In this document: piece by piece, positions 18,228 through 28,132 of the stretch
How the letters are laid out: the number at the start of each line of letters is the position of its first letter
Numbering within the stretch: position 1 is the stretch's first letter
DNA from: Neosynechococcus sphagnicola sy1
GTDB taxonomy: Bacteria; Cyanobacteriota; Cyanobacteriia; Neosynechococcales; Neosynechococcaceae
Length of the DNA stretch: 64,000 bases
Assembly: GCF_000775285.1 (NCBI RefSeq)
Contig: NZ_JJML01000029.1
Span: 51,428-115,427 of the forward strand
Direction: 5' to 3'
Program-made: the position numbers and the translations under genes
Notes under the pieces: model-generated
What the model was told of the DNA's origin: nothing
Database searches by the model: none
The model's input: the letters and a program-made list of their open reading frames with translations, nothing else

Positions 18228-19358
18228 ATGAATACCCAAATAGCGCCATCATCCCTCCTCAACCCCTTTGACTTAGGGGATATTACCTTAAGTAACCGGG
18301 TCGTCATGGCTCCGATGACAAGAGCCCGAGCCGGTGCAACAAGAATGCCCAATGCACTGATGGCCCAGTATTACGCTCAACGCGCGAGTGCTGGATTGAT
18401 CATTACCGAAGCCACCGTGATATCTACCCAGGCCAATGGCTGGCAAAATACACCAGGCATCTATACGGAGGCCCAGGGGGAAGCCTGGACTCAGATTGTT
18501 GAGGCAGTTCATGCCCAATCAACTCCCATCTTCCTGCAACTCTGGCACTGTGGCCGCGCCTCTCACAGTAGTTTTCAAGAAAATAGCCAGCTGCCGGTGG
18601 CACCCTCAGCCATCAAGATCAATGGAGATCAGATTCATACCCCGATTGGTTCTCAACCCTACGAAACGCCTCGCGCCCTGGAAACCAGTGAAATTCCCCT
18701 GATTGTAGAAGCTTATCGACAAGCAGCAGCGCGAGCCAAGCTAGCTGGCTTCGATGGGGTTGAGATTCATGGAGCCAATGGTTATCTGATCGACACCTTT
18801 TTGCAATCTAAAACCAATCAGCGATTGGATCAGTATGGCGGTGGGGTGGAAAATCGCTACTGCTTTCTCAAGCAAGTGGTAGAGGCAATCTTAACCGTAT
18901 GGCCGGCCAACCGAGTGGGGGTGAGGCTTTCTCCCAACGGGGTATATAACGATATGGGTTCACCCGACTATCGGGAAACATTTCTCTACACCGCTGAGCA
19001 ACTAAATATCTACGGTCTGGCCTATCTCCATCTGCTGGATGGTCTGGGTTTTGGTTTTCACGAATTGGGTACCCCGATGACCTTGACCGAGTTCCGCCAG
19101 GTATTTAAGGGGCCATTGATTGGCAACTGTGGCTACACAAAAGAGCAGGCTGAAGCTGCTATTTTCAGTGGCGCAGCGGACTTAATGGCCTTTGGTCGTC
19201 CCTTTATCAGCAACCCTGACCTCGTGGAACGGTTCACCCATAACTGGCCGCTCAATCCTCCAGCAGAGATGAAAGACTGGTATTCCTTTGGCTCAGAGGG
19301 CTACATTGACTTTCCGGTCTACCAGTCAGGGGCCGGCCTGCCTGACAAAAGTAGCTGA
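18228..19358 (+). CDS. Old yellow enzyme family ene-reductase (NemA-like)
   Basis: FMN-dependent oxidoreductase that reduces activated C=C bonds using NAD(P)H. TIM-barrel marks: LGDITLSNRVVMAPMTRARA with the FMN-binding Thr, QLWHCGRASH, the HGANGYLIDTFLQSKTNQR active-site His-Asn and substrate Tyr, and FGRPFISNPDLVERF at the phosphate site. Length 376 residues is standard. The usual WHxGR segment has Cys at the variable position. It stands alone on the plus strand after the AT-rich spacer and is followed by a weak stem-loop with a T tract. Its physiological substrate cannot be told from sequence. Confidence 0.93.
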   Translation: MNTQIAPSSLLNPFDLGDITLSNRVVMAPMTRARAGATRMPNALMAQYYAQRASAGLIITEATVISTQANGWQNTPGIYTEAQGEAWTQIVEAVHAQSTPIFLQLWHCGRASHSSFQENSQLPVAPSAIKINGDQIHTPIGSQPYETPRALETSEIPLIVEAYRQAAARAKLAGFDGVEIHGANGYLIDTFLQSKTNQRLDQYGGGVENRYCFLKQVVEAILTVWPANRVGVRLSPNGVYNDMGSPDYRETFLYTAEQLNIYGLAYLHLLDGLGFGFHELGTPMTLTEFRQVFKGPLIGNCGYTKEQAEAAIFSGAADLMAFGRPFISNPDLVERFTHNWPLNPPAEMKDWYSFGSEGYIDFPVYQSGAGLPDKSS

Positions 19359-19456
19359 AAGCGAAGTGCAGAGGGAATAAGGAAGGGAACAAGGAGGAGA
19401 AGGGTAGAAAGACATGAGAGGCTATAGTTGCCACACAAATAGCCCAGTAACCATGT

Positions 19457-19496
19457 CAAGCACTCCCCTTCTGTAGGGTCAATGCTTGGCCTTTTT
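19457..19496 (+). terminator. Possible terminator after the ene-reductase
   Basis: CAAGCA at 19457-19462 pairs with TGCTTG at 19483-19488, with an interrupted CCCT/AGGG inner stem, and TTTTT follows at 19492-19496. It lies about 100 bases past the ene-reductase stop. The stem is imperfect. Confidence 0.35.
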
Positions 19497-19601
19497 GCGT
19501 CAACATAGTCAAGCTATAGATATGTACCCCTTGAAGCCCCTTGCCTGGATGGTCAATGCCTTGCTCTACAGCGGCTAACTGAGTCTGCCTGCTTGGGAAG
19601 C

Positions 19602-20261
19602 TTATCGATTGTGGTCAACAGACTGAAGTGCCTCCAGATAGTCGATCGCTGCCTCTAACTGGGAGTCATAGGAAGCAGAAAATTCCTCAAACCAGCGTCC
19701 TTCTTCAGAGTCAGGATTGAAGGACTTTAGCCACGTTCTTGCCTGCTCTGCCAATTTTTCCCGCCGTTTTGTCTTAGCCTGTTCCAGGCGGCGTTGCTGC
19801 TCTGGCTCCTGCTGTTGCTGTCGGAGTTCAGCCCTGTGCAATTCCTGCTGCTGTTTCGCTGCCTCTGCCTGAGTTTGATGTTCATCGTGGGATTTGAGAT
19901 CGGAGAGCAGATGATGGTCAAAGGCCGACCTCCGACCATCCTTCGTTGATTTCCCTTGATGGTTAGAGAACAGCCAATCTGGCTCTGATGATCGCCCCTG
20001 TTGGGCCAATTGACGATCTTGAGGGGATAAAGGGGCGAGAGGTTGCCTCAGATCAACCGGATCCGGTTGGGAAAGCTCTGTCCGTGCAGATCGCCGGGTT
20101 GCTTCATCAAGTTGACCTAGAAGATCGTTCAGCGATCGCAGGGGGGGAACCGCAGGCAGATGATGAATTTCAGGGGGTGAGGAGTCCTGTGTTGATCCGC
20201 TCAATGGCTGCTGATCCTGTTCCGCTTTCAGTTTTGCTAAGAGATTATCAACCGAGTCCAT
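19602..20261 (-). CDS. Salt stress protein, Slr1339 family
   Basis: The protein opens with MDSVDNLLAKLKAEQDQQPL, which matches the conserved start of the cyanobacterial Slr1339-type salt-stress proteins, and has a second copy-like segment SLNDLLGQLDEATRRS. A long Glu/Gln/Arg-rich helix (about residues 120-175, AEAAKQQQELHRAELRQQQQ) should form a coiled coil, and the C-terminus EEGRWFEEFSASYDSQLEAA is compact and conserved. It has no signal peptide. It lies 87 bases downstream of the VWA gene on the same strand, a likely operon. The biochemical function is not known. Confidence 0.75.
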   Translation of the reverse strand: MDSVDNLLAKLKAEQDQQPLSGSTQDSSPPEIHHLPAVPPLRSLNDLLGQLDEATRRSARTELSQPDPVDLRQPLAPLSPQDRQLAQQGRSSEPDWLFSNHQGKSTKDGRRSAFDHHLLSDLKSHDEHQTQAEAAKQQQELHRAELRQQQQEPEQQRRLEQAKTKRREKLAEQARTWLKSFNPDSEEGRWFEEFSASYDSQLEAAIDYLEALQSVDHNR

Positions 20262-20348
20262 CTCCCACTCCGGAATATCGAATTGTCGTCAGGCCTCAAA
20301 CCTTACCCACGCCTACCTCTGCTTCCACGATCAGGCTTCGAGTGTTGG

Positions 20349-20951
20349 CTAATCGTTGATGGCGCTCAGCAACACCTCTGCTAAACTCATGTCTGCCATA
20401 TCATCGATTGTAATCGTGTCACAGATGTCAAACTTGGCTCCCACCTCCTGAAGCTGTTCATCCAATGCCTTCAGAAACTTCGTTGCCCCCGGATCGTTCC
20501 CCACTTGGATAAATGAGATGGCGAGTTCTTCATCGTTTTCCATTCGGCGGGTGACATCAATGATCACTTCCATTACCGCTCTGCGATCGTCTGGTTCGCC
20601 ATCGGTGATAACCAGAATTGTCTCTCCGGCTGGTTTGGTCTTCCTAGCAGCCTTTCGTTGAAAGTAGGAATTCGTCGCATCTTGGAGTACAACTGCCAGA
20701 TTCGTTGAGCCAACCGGGTCATTTTCCATAAAAATCTGCGCCACCTTACTGGCCGTCACATCGTCAAAGCGCTTGAAGCGGCTGGAGAACATATAGACTG
20801 TAATCCCATCTGGATCAAACTGTTCGCACTTCCGAGCCAGGGCCAGAGTCGATTCCTCAGCCGCTTGCCAACGACTCTTGCCACCTAGCTGATCCGGAGC
20901 AGACATGCTGCCGCTTTTATCGAGAATTAAGGTGTAATCTCGGTCCTTCAA
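20349..20951 (-). CDS. von Willebrand factor type A domain protein
   Basis: A stand-alone VWA domain of 200 residues with a complete metal-ion-dependent adhesion site: ILDKSGSMS (DxSxS) near residue 10, the Thr in DPVGSTN, and VITDGEPDD for the last Asp. No signal peptide or membrane helix is seen, so it is probably cytoplasmic, where such proteins act as Mg-dependent protein-binding modules (often with MoxR ATPases or TerY-like stress proteins). It is upstream of the Slr1339-type salt-stress gene with an 87-base gap, suggesting the two proteins work in the same stress response. No ATPase partner is nearby. Confidence 0.9.
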   Translation of the reverse strand: MKDRDYTLILDKSGSMSAPDQLGGKSRWQAAEESTLALARKCEQFDPDGITVYMFSSRFKRFDDVTASKVAQIFMENDPVGSTNLAVVLQDATNSYFQRKAARKTKPAGETILVITDGEPDDRRAVMEVIIDVTRRMENDEELAISFIQVGNDPGATKFLKALDEQLQEVGAKFDICDTITIDDMADMSLAEVLLSAIND

Positions 20952-21169
20952 GAGTGCATCCTCCGGATCAAGTGAGTAAGGTTTTGTGATTTTAATGTAG
21001 CTGATTCAGTCATCAGCTAGGTGGGTTCCTACACAAATTCTCATAATGATGTTAACGGTTCTCACTTCTCGACTGCCTGCAAAAATGCTTCACCTTCAGA
21101 TCGCCCAGCGACGATGCATGAGATCTCACCTTTGCAAAACAAAAAATATCCAAACTTTTTCCAGCAAGG

Positions 21170-22254
21170 CTAAGGGGTCAGAAAATTCATATATATCTGA
21201 TTTCCACCGGAGGCTTTACCAAAAATGTAGAGCCGACCATTGAAAGAAGCAGAAGCTAGGGGCAGTTCCGTCATGCCATTGCCGGGTACTGCTGACCAAC
21301 CCGTCCATGAAGAACCATTAAAAATATTCACAGACACTTGATTTTCTCCCACTCCATTGCTAATGAGATATAGCTTGCCATTAAAGGTTTTAGCTGATAG
21401 AGAAATATTGGTTTTCCCCCCACCTGGTACCTCTGACCAACCCGTCCATGAAGAGCCATTAAAGGCATTGACAGACACACGATTGCCTCCTATCCCTTTT
21501 CTAAAGATATAGAGCCGACCATTATAAGACATCGAGCCTAGAGCTTCCTCAGTTGTGCCATTGCCAGGTACCTCTGACCAACCCGTCCAAGAAGAACGAT
21601 TAAAGACATTTTTATAGACTCGATTAGTTCCCAATCCTTTCATGATGAGATATAGATGACCGTTGAAAGTGGTTGCTGATAGGGATACATCTGTTTTCGC
21701 TCCCACCTGGTACCTCTGACCAACCCGTCCATGAAGAGCCATTAAAGGCATTGACAGACACACTATTACCCCCCCAAGCCTTTTCTAAAAATATAGAGCC
21801 GACCTTCGTAGGAAATGGACGCTAGAGGTAGATCTGTTATGCCATTGCCAGGAACTTCTGACCAACCTTCCCAGGAAGAACCATTGAAGACATTTTTATA
21901 GACTCGATTGGTTCCCAATTCCTTATTAATCAGATATAGACGACCATTGAATGTGGTTGCTGATGGGGAGACATTTGTTTTTCGTCTACCCGGTACTTCT
22001 GACCAACCCACCCATGCTCTAGAAATCAAATTATCTTCGGTTGGAGTTAGACGTGGATCTGTATCGCCATTGGTAGAGTTGAGACTACTGCTAGAGAAGG
22101 TTGGAGCAAATACGCTCGGCTTCTCACTATATGCATAGGCTTTGGAGGAAATCAGAACCAACGGTGTCAAACCGCTATAGATGATGCCTGCAACGGTAAT
22201 CAAACTCAACAACCAAGGCTGATATGTCAACATGAAGCTCATGTACTTCTTCAT
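21170..22254 (-). CDS. Secreted six-repeat protein resembling lectin-like beta-propeller blades, two frameshifts
   Basis: Starts MKKYMSFMLTYQPWLLSLIT, an N-terminal hydrophobic signal/anchor ending at SSKAYAYS, so it is exported. After a Ser/Thr-rich linker come six ~48-residue repeats of the form GRLYxxxKGxGxNxVxxNxF-NGSSWxGWSEVPG, in an alternating A-B-A-B-A-B pattern (A: KTNVSPSATTFNG; B: GITDLPLASISYEG). Repeated aromatic W..W and GRLYIF strands suggest a beta-propeller of the PLL/DUF346-like lectin type. Two breaks fall in C runs (21769-21775 and 21702-21704), each with one base too many, and removing both gives a continuous 361-residue protein. Repeat units are nearly identical at DNA level, so duplication is recent and assembly collapse is possible. 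Confidence 0.7.
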
Positions 22255-22626
22255 AACAAGTGTTGGTAAATTAATCGACTCAAACAAACTCAAACTTCTA
22301 GACATTAATTTTGGGGAACTTCCTGACCCGCGATCGCAAGCCCACTACAGTCAACCTAGCAATGGCGGAGCGGACTTCTACACCCAATCCTTCGTTTGAT
22401 CCAGGGGATGCAGCCCGTGGAGATCGCCGTTGCAGTGCGTTTGTTCTTATCACTTCCCTTCCCTTGAGAGATAAACTGGCGATTGAGTACTGTGCCGCGC
22501 TGCATAACTGACCTTGCGACGTGGCCAACCCAATTAATATCATCCACAATCGTTAAACAGAGGATCGAAGAGTATCAGGATTGAAGATCGCCAGGGTATC
22601 ATCCGGTTGTCAGAACACAGGGAGCT
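22255..22626 (+). other. Gene-free stretch between the repeat protein and the CNB gene
   Basis: About 370 bases between two divergent genes. Short open frames exist here on both strands but show no family resemblance or codon character. It should hold both promoters. Nothing else was seen. Confidence 0.6.
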
Positions 22627-23172
22627 ATGGAAAAAGCATTATTCATTCTAGGGGAGCTGACCGATGATGACTTTGACTGGATGCTAACCAATGGGAGCAA
22701 AGAAGAAATTCCAGCAGGCACCATCCTGATTCAGCAGGGGAACCCCATTGATAAGTTCTACATTGTGCTTGGAGGAGACCTGGGGGTTTTCATGGGATCT
22801 GCCGAGGGGCCTGTGATCGCCCATCTCAGCAGCGGTGAAGTGGTCGGTGAAATGTCCTTCCTGGATGCCCGTCCCCCGTCGGCAACCGTCAAGGCCATTG
22901 CAGATTCCCTGGTGTGGTCGATTCCCCGCAAACACCTAGTGACCAAGTTGCATCAAGATGTGGGCTTTGCGTCTCGTTTTTACCGTGCCCTAGCGGTTTT
23001 TCTCTGCGATCGCCTGCGGGGTACTGTTAGTCGCTTGGGCTATGACCCCGATCAGTCCTTGAGTGGATCAGAGTCAGAAGCAGAGATCAATCCCAGTGTT
23101 TTAGATAATCTCGATCTGGCGCAAATCCGCTTTAGTTGGTTACTAAGACGCCTGTTGCTGATTGAGAATTAA
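22627..23172 (+). CDS. Cyclic nucleotide-binding (Crp-like) domain protein without DNA-binding domain
   Basis: 181 residues with one cyclic nucleotide-binding fold: KEEIPAGTILIQQGNPIDKF, then the glycine pair YIVLGGDLGVF, and the phosphate-binding cassette GEVVGEMSFLDARPPSATV near residues 74-92. The Glu is present; Arg occurs in the usual position but with a PP insertion. No helix-turn-helix follows; instead the tail (RFYRALAVFLCDRLRG, then a helical end) resembles other stand-alone cyanobacterial CNB proteins, which act as cAMP-responsive partners rather than repressors. Monocistronic; partner unknown. Confidence 0.85.
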   Translation: MEKALFILGELTDDDFDWMLTNGSKEEIPAGTILIQQGNPIDKFYIVLGGDLGVFMGSAEGPVIAHLSSGEVVGEMSFLDARPPSATVKAIADSLVWSIPRKHLVTKLHQDVGFASRFYRALAVFLCDRLRGTVSRLGYDPDQSLSGSESEAEINPSVLDNLDLAQIRFSWLLRRLLLIEN

Positions 23173-23330
23173 TTCCCTGGTTCCCGATCACATCCATTGC
23201 TCCGATGGACTTCGCCCCGTTTGCCCCTGGTTCTACCAGGAGATTCCCCCGTCCGAAGCAAGGATTGATCTGGCTCCTTCAGGGCTCTACTTTCACCGGG
23301 TCCATAGGCTTTTCCTCCATTTTCATTGCC

Positions 23331-23870
23331 CTATTGACGAGGGCGAAAAATCACTGCCTTTTCGCGGATGGTCATATTAAAGGAGCGGTAGAAGTTCTGG
23401 CCCAACAGGGGCGAACTGTCAATGACCACAACATCAAAGTTAGTCATGACTGCACCGCCAACACGAATCGAAGGTACAATCCCTGCGGGGGCCTTAATCA
23501 TGCCGCCGTGGGCTAGGGTTAAATTAGCCGTGCCCGTCTGCCGGAAGCCGACGACCCTTGCCATCTCTGGGGTAATGGTGGTGATGCTGGCTCCAGTATC
23601 CACCATCATTGGATATCGTTCCCCATTGTTAAAGGTCACTTGAATCACCGGAATCCCGCCCTCTCGTTTGACAATCGGGGCAATGAACCAGTTGGAATTG
23701 CGCTGTGCGATCAGGGATCTAGGACGGATGGTTAACACTGGTTCCCTACTTGTGCCCGCAGTCTGACTGGTAGGGGGGGTGAGGGCAGCTGCTGCCGTAC
23801 CGGCAGCCATCAGGATCACGGCTAGGGCGATCGCAGACCCGTGAATTTTCAAAGCACATTTTTTCATCAA
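23331..23870 (-). CDS. Secreted retroviral-type aspartyl protease
   Basis: Begins with a clear signal peptide (MMKKCALKIHGSAIALAVIL, ending near AAAA) and contains one aspartyl-protease lobe with the catalytic MMVDTGASITTIT near residue 90 and the later strand VVVIDSSPLLGQNFY, matching the single-domain retropepsin-like proteins common in cyanobacteria and proteobacteria, which work as dimers in the periplasm. Length is 179 residues. Its start overlaps the stop of the glycosyltransferase gene by four bases, so the two are translationally coupled. The target is unknown. Confidence 0.87.
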   Translation of the reverse strand: MMKKCALKIHGSAIALAVILMAAGTAAAALTPPTSQTAGTSREPVLTIRPRSLIAQRNSNWFIAPIVKREGGIPVIQVTFNNGERYPMMVDTGASITTITPEMARVVGFRQTGTANLTLAHGGMIKAPAGIVPSIRVGGAVMTNFDVVVIDSSPLLGQNFYRSFNMTIREKAVIFRPRQ

Positions 23871-26452
23871 GGCATGACCAGGAGACTGGACTGGTATTCT
23901 GTCTCTATCTTACTGGTAGCAGGGTGTGTAGCCAGGAACCCCTGAGCCTCCTGCCATGCTCCCCAGAGATTTCCTTGCATCAAGTCAGCAATCCCCTTCA
24001 TTGCCCGCAGTTCTGGTTGCTGGGGGAGGAGAACCAGCCCTGGCTGGAGAGCGATTTGAGCTGCTCTAGGGGACAAATCATACAGATAGACAAAGGCCAG
24101 GTAAGCGTGGGGCCAAGGATTTTGGGCATCGAGATCAATGACCCGCTGGAGTGCTGCGATCGTAGGTTGCACCTGCCGCTGTAACAGGGAGGCAAGGGTA
24201 AGCCCATAGGCGAATTCTAGGTTCTTGGGTTCCTGCCGAAGCCGTTCGGTCAAGCTCTGCTGCGTTTGCAGGGTGTAGTCCTGAGTGGGGTCATATTGAT
24301 TGATCTGCCCGACCTTGGCAAACAGGGCATCAAAGGCTGTAATCCCTTGGGGGAGGGTGGCGGCGAGGGTACGCAGTTGCGTCACATAATCTAGCTCGGG
24401 TGCAGGCTGAGGGAGGGCCGAGGGATCAATCATTACCTGCACCTCAGGGGTGCTGATGGGAGAACGAGATCCAGTTTGACGATTGAGGTAGGTCGCCTGC
24501 AGTCGATAGGTACCAGGTGTTAGATCTCTTGGGGGCAAGGTGGCGGTTTGTTCCACCACCTGAAAGGACTGATCCGCGATCGCTGGCTGATGGTAGAGTC
24601 TGCCGAGGCCAAGGGCATGGTCGTGGAACCACTGGGCTGGGGCTGCTTCCTGCGGTGCGGTGGGGGATTGCACCCGTTCCCAAGTCAGTAACACTAACCC
24701 GGACTGAAGTTGTTCCCAGTTGCCCGTCCACGTGTAGGTGACTGCCAAGGGCTGGCCGGGGGGCGCTTGAGACACCACCTGTACCTCCTTAAGTTCTACC
24801 CGTTCCAGTCTTGGGTTGGGTAGGGGTGTTACCTGAATTGGTGCGTGCCGCCGATGGTAAAGCTGCAAATCATCGCCATCGGGTAAGGGCCACGTCTTGA
24901 CCTCAAAGTCAGGGTTGTTTTGAATTGCCTGAACCAGAGTCGCTTGAGCGGCACTCTTGGCAGATTGAATCGAGCCTTGGAACCCGGATTTGGTTAAAAA
25001 CCAGGAAAGCGATCGCAAATCTTCAGCCACCTGTTCCCGACGGGTTCCCACCTGACGGCCATAGACCTGAAAATCTGCCAGGGCTCCGTAGAAGTTGAAG
25101 TTATGCTGATTCACCGTTGCGGTGGAAGGTAAGACTCCCAAGGTGGTTTGCAAGTAAGGTTCCGTGCGCTGGATCTCAGCAATTACCTGGGGGTGAGGCC
25201 AATCGGGGCCCCAATAAACCGGATGGCGAGCGACGGGACTGAGGGTATTCGTCAGCCCATTGATCGCTGCCCCATCGGGGGCAAAGAGGTTTAACCCCAT
25301 GAGCAAGCAGGCCGTCGCCATCCCCCCCCAAGGTACGTACCGCCAGCGTTGCGGCCAACAGGTCAGCCCATAGGCTAAAACCACTGCCACCACTGGGAGG
25401 TAGGGAACGACGTAGCGATTATCTTTATTGATGTTCAGGGAACTCAGCAGGTAAGCCCCGACCCAAAAGACCGCCAGCCAGATCCAGGTTTGCCGTTGCA
25501 CCCCACCCCTCCTTGAGACGTAAAGCCTGGAAGTGGCCAGCGTCTACTCAGCCAGTGCAGCAGCAAACCGACCAGGGGAACCAGCAGCAGGGGCCAGGAA
25601 ACCAGTTTAGGGAACTCATGCCAGTAATAGGTCCAAGCCCCCAGAGTATTGAGAGCCGGATCGCCTTCGGCGATCGCTGAATCGATCGTGGCTCGTTTCC
25701 CAGCGGTGAACATCAACAACCAATTGGTACGATACCAAGGACCGAAGACCAGCACTGCCACTCCCAGACTCACCATCAGTTGCGCCCAGCGTTCCCAAGC
25801 CCGCTGTTTCAGCCAACTCAGGCTCACCCAAACCAAGGGTGTGAACAGAAAAAATAAGGCGGGTTGCTTGACCATTAGCGCCAGACCTAGGGTCAGTCCC
25901 ACGACGATCGCCCACAGCCAGCCTCCCAGACGAGTCGTACTGTAGCGCCAGTAGGTGAGACAGCAAAAACACAGCGTCACCATGGCCACAAGGGGGTAAT
26001 CCAGCAAAAAGTCTAGGCGGGCGAGATACAACCCCGGAAGTAACAGACACAGCCCTGCGGCCCACAACCCGACCCTAGGGGTAAATAGCCTTACCCCTAG
26101 GCCATAGACAGCTACCAGCAGCAGGGCACTAAAAAACGAGATTAACCAGGGTTGCTTGGGCTTCTCCCCGTCCCCAGCCATTGAAAAACGGCACGGTGCT
26201 GATAAAGGTCAGCGGCGGAAATTTCGAGGTCAATTGCCAGAAACTCATCCACCAAGTGGCTGAAGCCCACTGGGGCTGCTGCAAGATTTGCCAGTAGTTC
26301 AAGGTACTGGTGAGATACTCCGCCTGATCCCAGGCAGGGACGGAGCGATCGTAGGCAAACCAGCAGCGATCGCCCACTGCTCCAATTAACCAGATCAGCC
26401 CTAGGATGAGCCAGTATTGCCATCGATGTTGCTGAGCCGCTGAATCTGTCAT
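23867..26452 (-). CDS. GT39-family membrane glycosyltransferase with TPR-like tail, two frameshifts
   Basis: Large polytopic protein of about 860 residues. The N-terminus (start MTDSAAQQHRW at 26452) has a first helix and YDRSVPAWDQAEYLTSTLNY with the catalytic Asp region of the dolichyl-phosphate mannosyltransferase (ArnT/PMT) type. Eight or more membrane helices follow, then a soluble lumenal region and a C-terminal helical repeat region (about the last 150 residues, including PWPHAYLAFVYLYDLS) resembling TPRs. The frame changes at six A residues 26131-26136 (one too many) and at four C residues 25501-25504 (one too few). It is followed immediately by the aspartyl protease gene (4-base overlap). 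Probably glycosylates an exported lipid or protein; acceptor unknown. Confidence 0.82.
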
Positions 26453-26585
26453 TTCACCCAAAGAGAAAACAAAGGCGTTGCTTAATCCAAGTATGAATCG
26501 AAGATCTTGACAATGCCACAAGCCAGGTATTGGTAAATTTTGTGATTGCCAGAAAGAGTAGATTCATCCCGCTAATCAGCAACGC

Positions 26586-26666
26586 CGAAACCAAGTTGAG
26601 TTCTGGACAGGATGCTGAGTCGGCTGGGGCTTCATCATCCCACTCTAAAATTGCTCGAATGATCAT
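26586..26666 (-). pseudogene. Truncated HicB-like antitoxin remnant
   Basis: The first 27 codons read MIIRAILEWDDEAPADSASC followed by PELNLVSA, the typical first strand-helix of HicB-type partial RNase H antitoxins (usual continuation: a G-D-T-x-E-E-A helix). Here the similarity stops and the frame runs on into unrelated sequence. Its ATG overlaps the TGA of a short upstream frame (ATGA), as in toxin-antitoxin operons, but I do not recognise a HicA toxin. Confidence 0.5.
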
Positions 26667-27048
26667 GGGTGTATTTCCAGTTGGGTGATCAACGCATCAA
26701 TGCGTTTGTTAACTTCCCAGTGGGCTGCCCCTCTGTACCCGTATTGGGGTGGATCAGCAGTGGTGTTAAACCTCACGACTTGAGCTGACCCTGTTGTTTT
26801 GGCAGCAGTTTGAACTCCTCAGGCACACCCAAAAAAGTGATGAGAGCATTGTATATACACTTTGGCTTTAATGATGGTGACGCTACAGCCAATGTTCGAA
26901 CGGATGCAACGTCACAGAGCGATTTATAATCGATTTCAGCACCGCTCAACTCAAGTGCGTTATGCAACTTGAGTCCCTGACTAAGATGTCGTGTAATGCT
27001 ACCTTTTGGTATTCTAATTAAAGATCAATTACAGAAGAGAGAGAAGCT
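26667..27048 (+). other. Spacer with an unrecognised short frame
   Basis: The minus strand carries an open tail of about 50 codons (about 26812 down to 26663) containing FNTTADPPQYGYRGAAHWEV and ending in LITQLEIHP, with its stop overlapping the HicB-like ATG. Upstream of it another minus-strand frame (26773-26967) ends out of register. Together they could be a decayed gene, but I cannot name the family. The promoter of the DUF1963 gene must also lie here. Confidence 0.4.
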
Positions 27049-27780
27049 TTGAAATATTTTGTTCCCAACCTAAAGCTAAGTGTTGATCTTCCACCTCAAG
27101 AAAAATTAGAAGACAAGTTTGGAGGGATACCCTGGGGCTTAAAACCAGAACAGTACCCTATGTGTCGGCATTGTGGAAAAAGCCAATCGCTCCTGGCTCA
27201 ATTCGTTCACAACTCAGAGAGACTTGATTTAGGTAAATCTGGTCGAACTCTCCTGGTGTTTCAATGTAATCACAACCCAGGAGGCTGTCCCACTTGGGAA
27301 GGTGGCTCTGGAGCTAATGCGTGTTTTGTTCTTGATCCAGATCAACTTTCAGAAAATCTCACACCGATGCCAGCAGATTTTCCAATCATTGAGCCTGAAG
27401 CTCGTATCATTGGGTGGCTTGATCATGATGACGGCATCGCTCCCGATGAGATATCTGCATTTTATGATGATGAGCAACTCTGGGATCTACAGGATGAAAT
27501 GCGGGACAGAGTTTATCCCCAGACAAAACTTGGAAGCGTTCCAGAGTGGTTACAAAGTCCCAGCGAAGCACCCGGTGAAGGTTGGGTCTTCATCGGCCAG
27601 CTTAGTGATTCCTACAAATTTATTCAGGAACCTTCTCCTCAAAGTAATGTCTATGTTTATCCATCTTCAGACTATTGGGCTTGCGAGGGTCCTAATTTCG
27701 GAGATGGAGGAATAGGCTACATTTTTCTTCGACATCACTCTGAAAAACCTGATGGCTGGTTCTTTTGGCAATGTAGTTGA
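27049..27780 (+). CDS. DUF1963 (YwqG-like) protein
   Basis: 243 residues with the DUF1963 layout: FGGIPWGLKPEQYPMCRHCG near the N-terminus (gly-pro loop plus a CxxC that may bind zinc), FVLDPDQLSENL, EARIIGWLDHDDGIAPDE, and the C-terminal GDGGIGYIFLRHHSEKPDGW. Members are soluble proteins of unknown function found scattered in bacteria, often near mobile or polymorphic loci. The only available start is a TTG at 27049, with AGAGAGAGA upstream. Codon use and base composition look more AT-rich than neighbours, and it lies next to an antitoxin remnant and a transposase remnant, so horizontal gain is plausible. Confidence 0.75.
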   Translation: MKYFVPNLKLSVDLPPQEKLEDKFGGIPWGLKPEQYPMCRHCGKSQSLLAQFVHNSERLDLGKSGRTLLVFQCNHNPGGCPTWEGGSGANACFVLDPDQLSENLTPMPADFPIIEPEARIIGWLDHDDGIAPDEISAFYDDEQLWDLQDEMRDRVYPQTKLGSVPEWLQSPSEAPGEGWVFIGQLSDSYKFIQEPSPQSNVYVYPSSDYWACEGPNFGDGGIGYIFLRHHSEKPDGWFFWQCS

Positions 27781-27789
27781 CTGCTGCAT

Positions 27790-28062
27790 CTAGCGGTTAC
27801 TGAGTTGATGAAATACTTGCAAGACCTTGAAAGCCATACTGTACAAATCTTTCAAAATGCTGACCCCATACATCCCGAAGCCGTTGAGATGGACATTTTG
27901 ACCGTGGATCATGCTGAGCATCATCCAGCAGAGAGTTTTGAGGTGACGAGCATCTCGCGATTGAATCTCGCATTGACTCAAAAATTGGGAGAGGGCATCA
28001 TAAAGACGGGAAGTAGGAGGCATAGATTGAACTGAGTTTGTGTGGTTACTTCGCAGCTTCAA
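27790..28062 (-). pseudogene. N-terminal remnant of an IS4-type transposase
   Basis: The first 65 residues (MPPTSRLYDALSQFLSQCEI, RHLKTLCWMMLSMIHGQNVH) match the N-terminal region of cyanobacterial IS4-family transposases. After NGFGMY the similarity ends and the frame closes within 30 codons, so the catalytic DDE core is absent. I see no intact terminal inverted repeats around it. It marks a place where an insertion sequence once landed between the DUF1963 gene and holB. Confidence 0.65.
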
Positions 28063-28132
28063 TCACGCTCTACGTCTCCCTAGCGTTTGTTTCAGCTCGT
28101 TTGAGTTTTGTCAGTCAAGCAGGGTCATCGCT

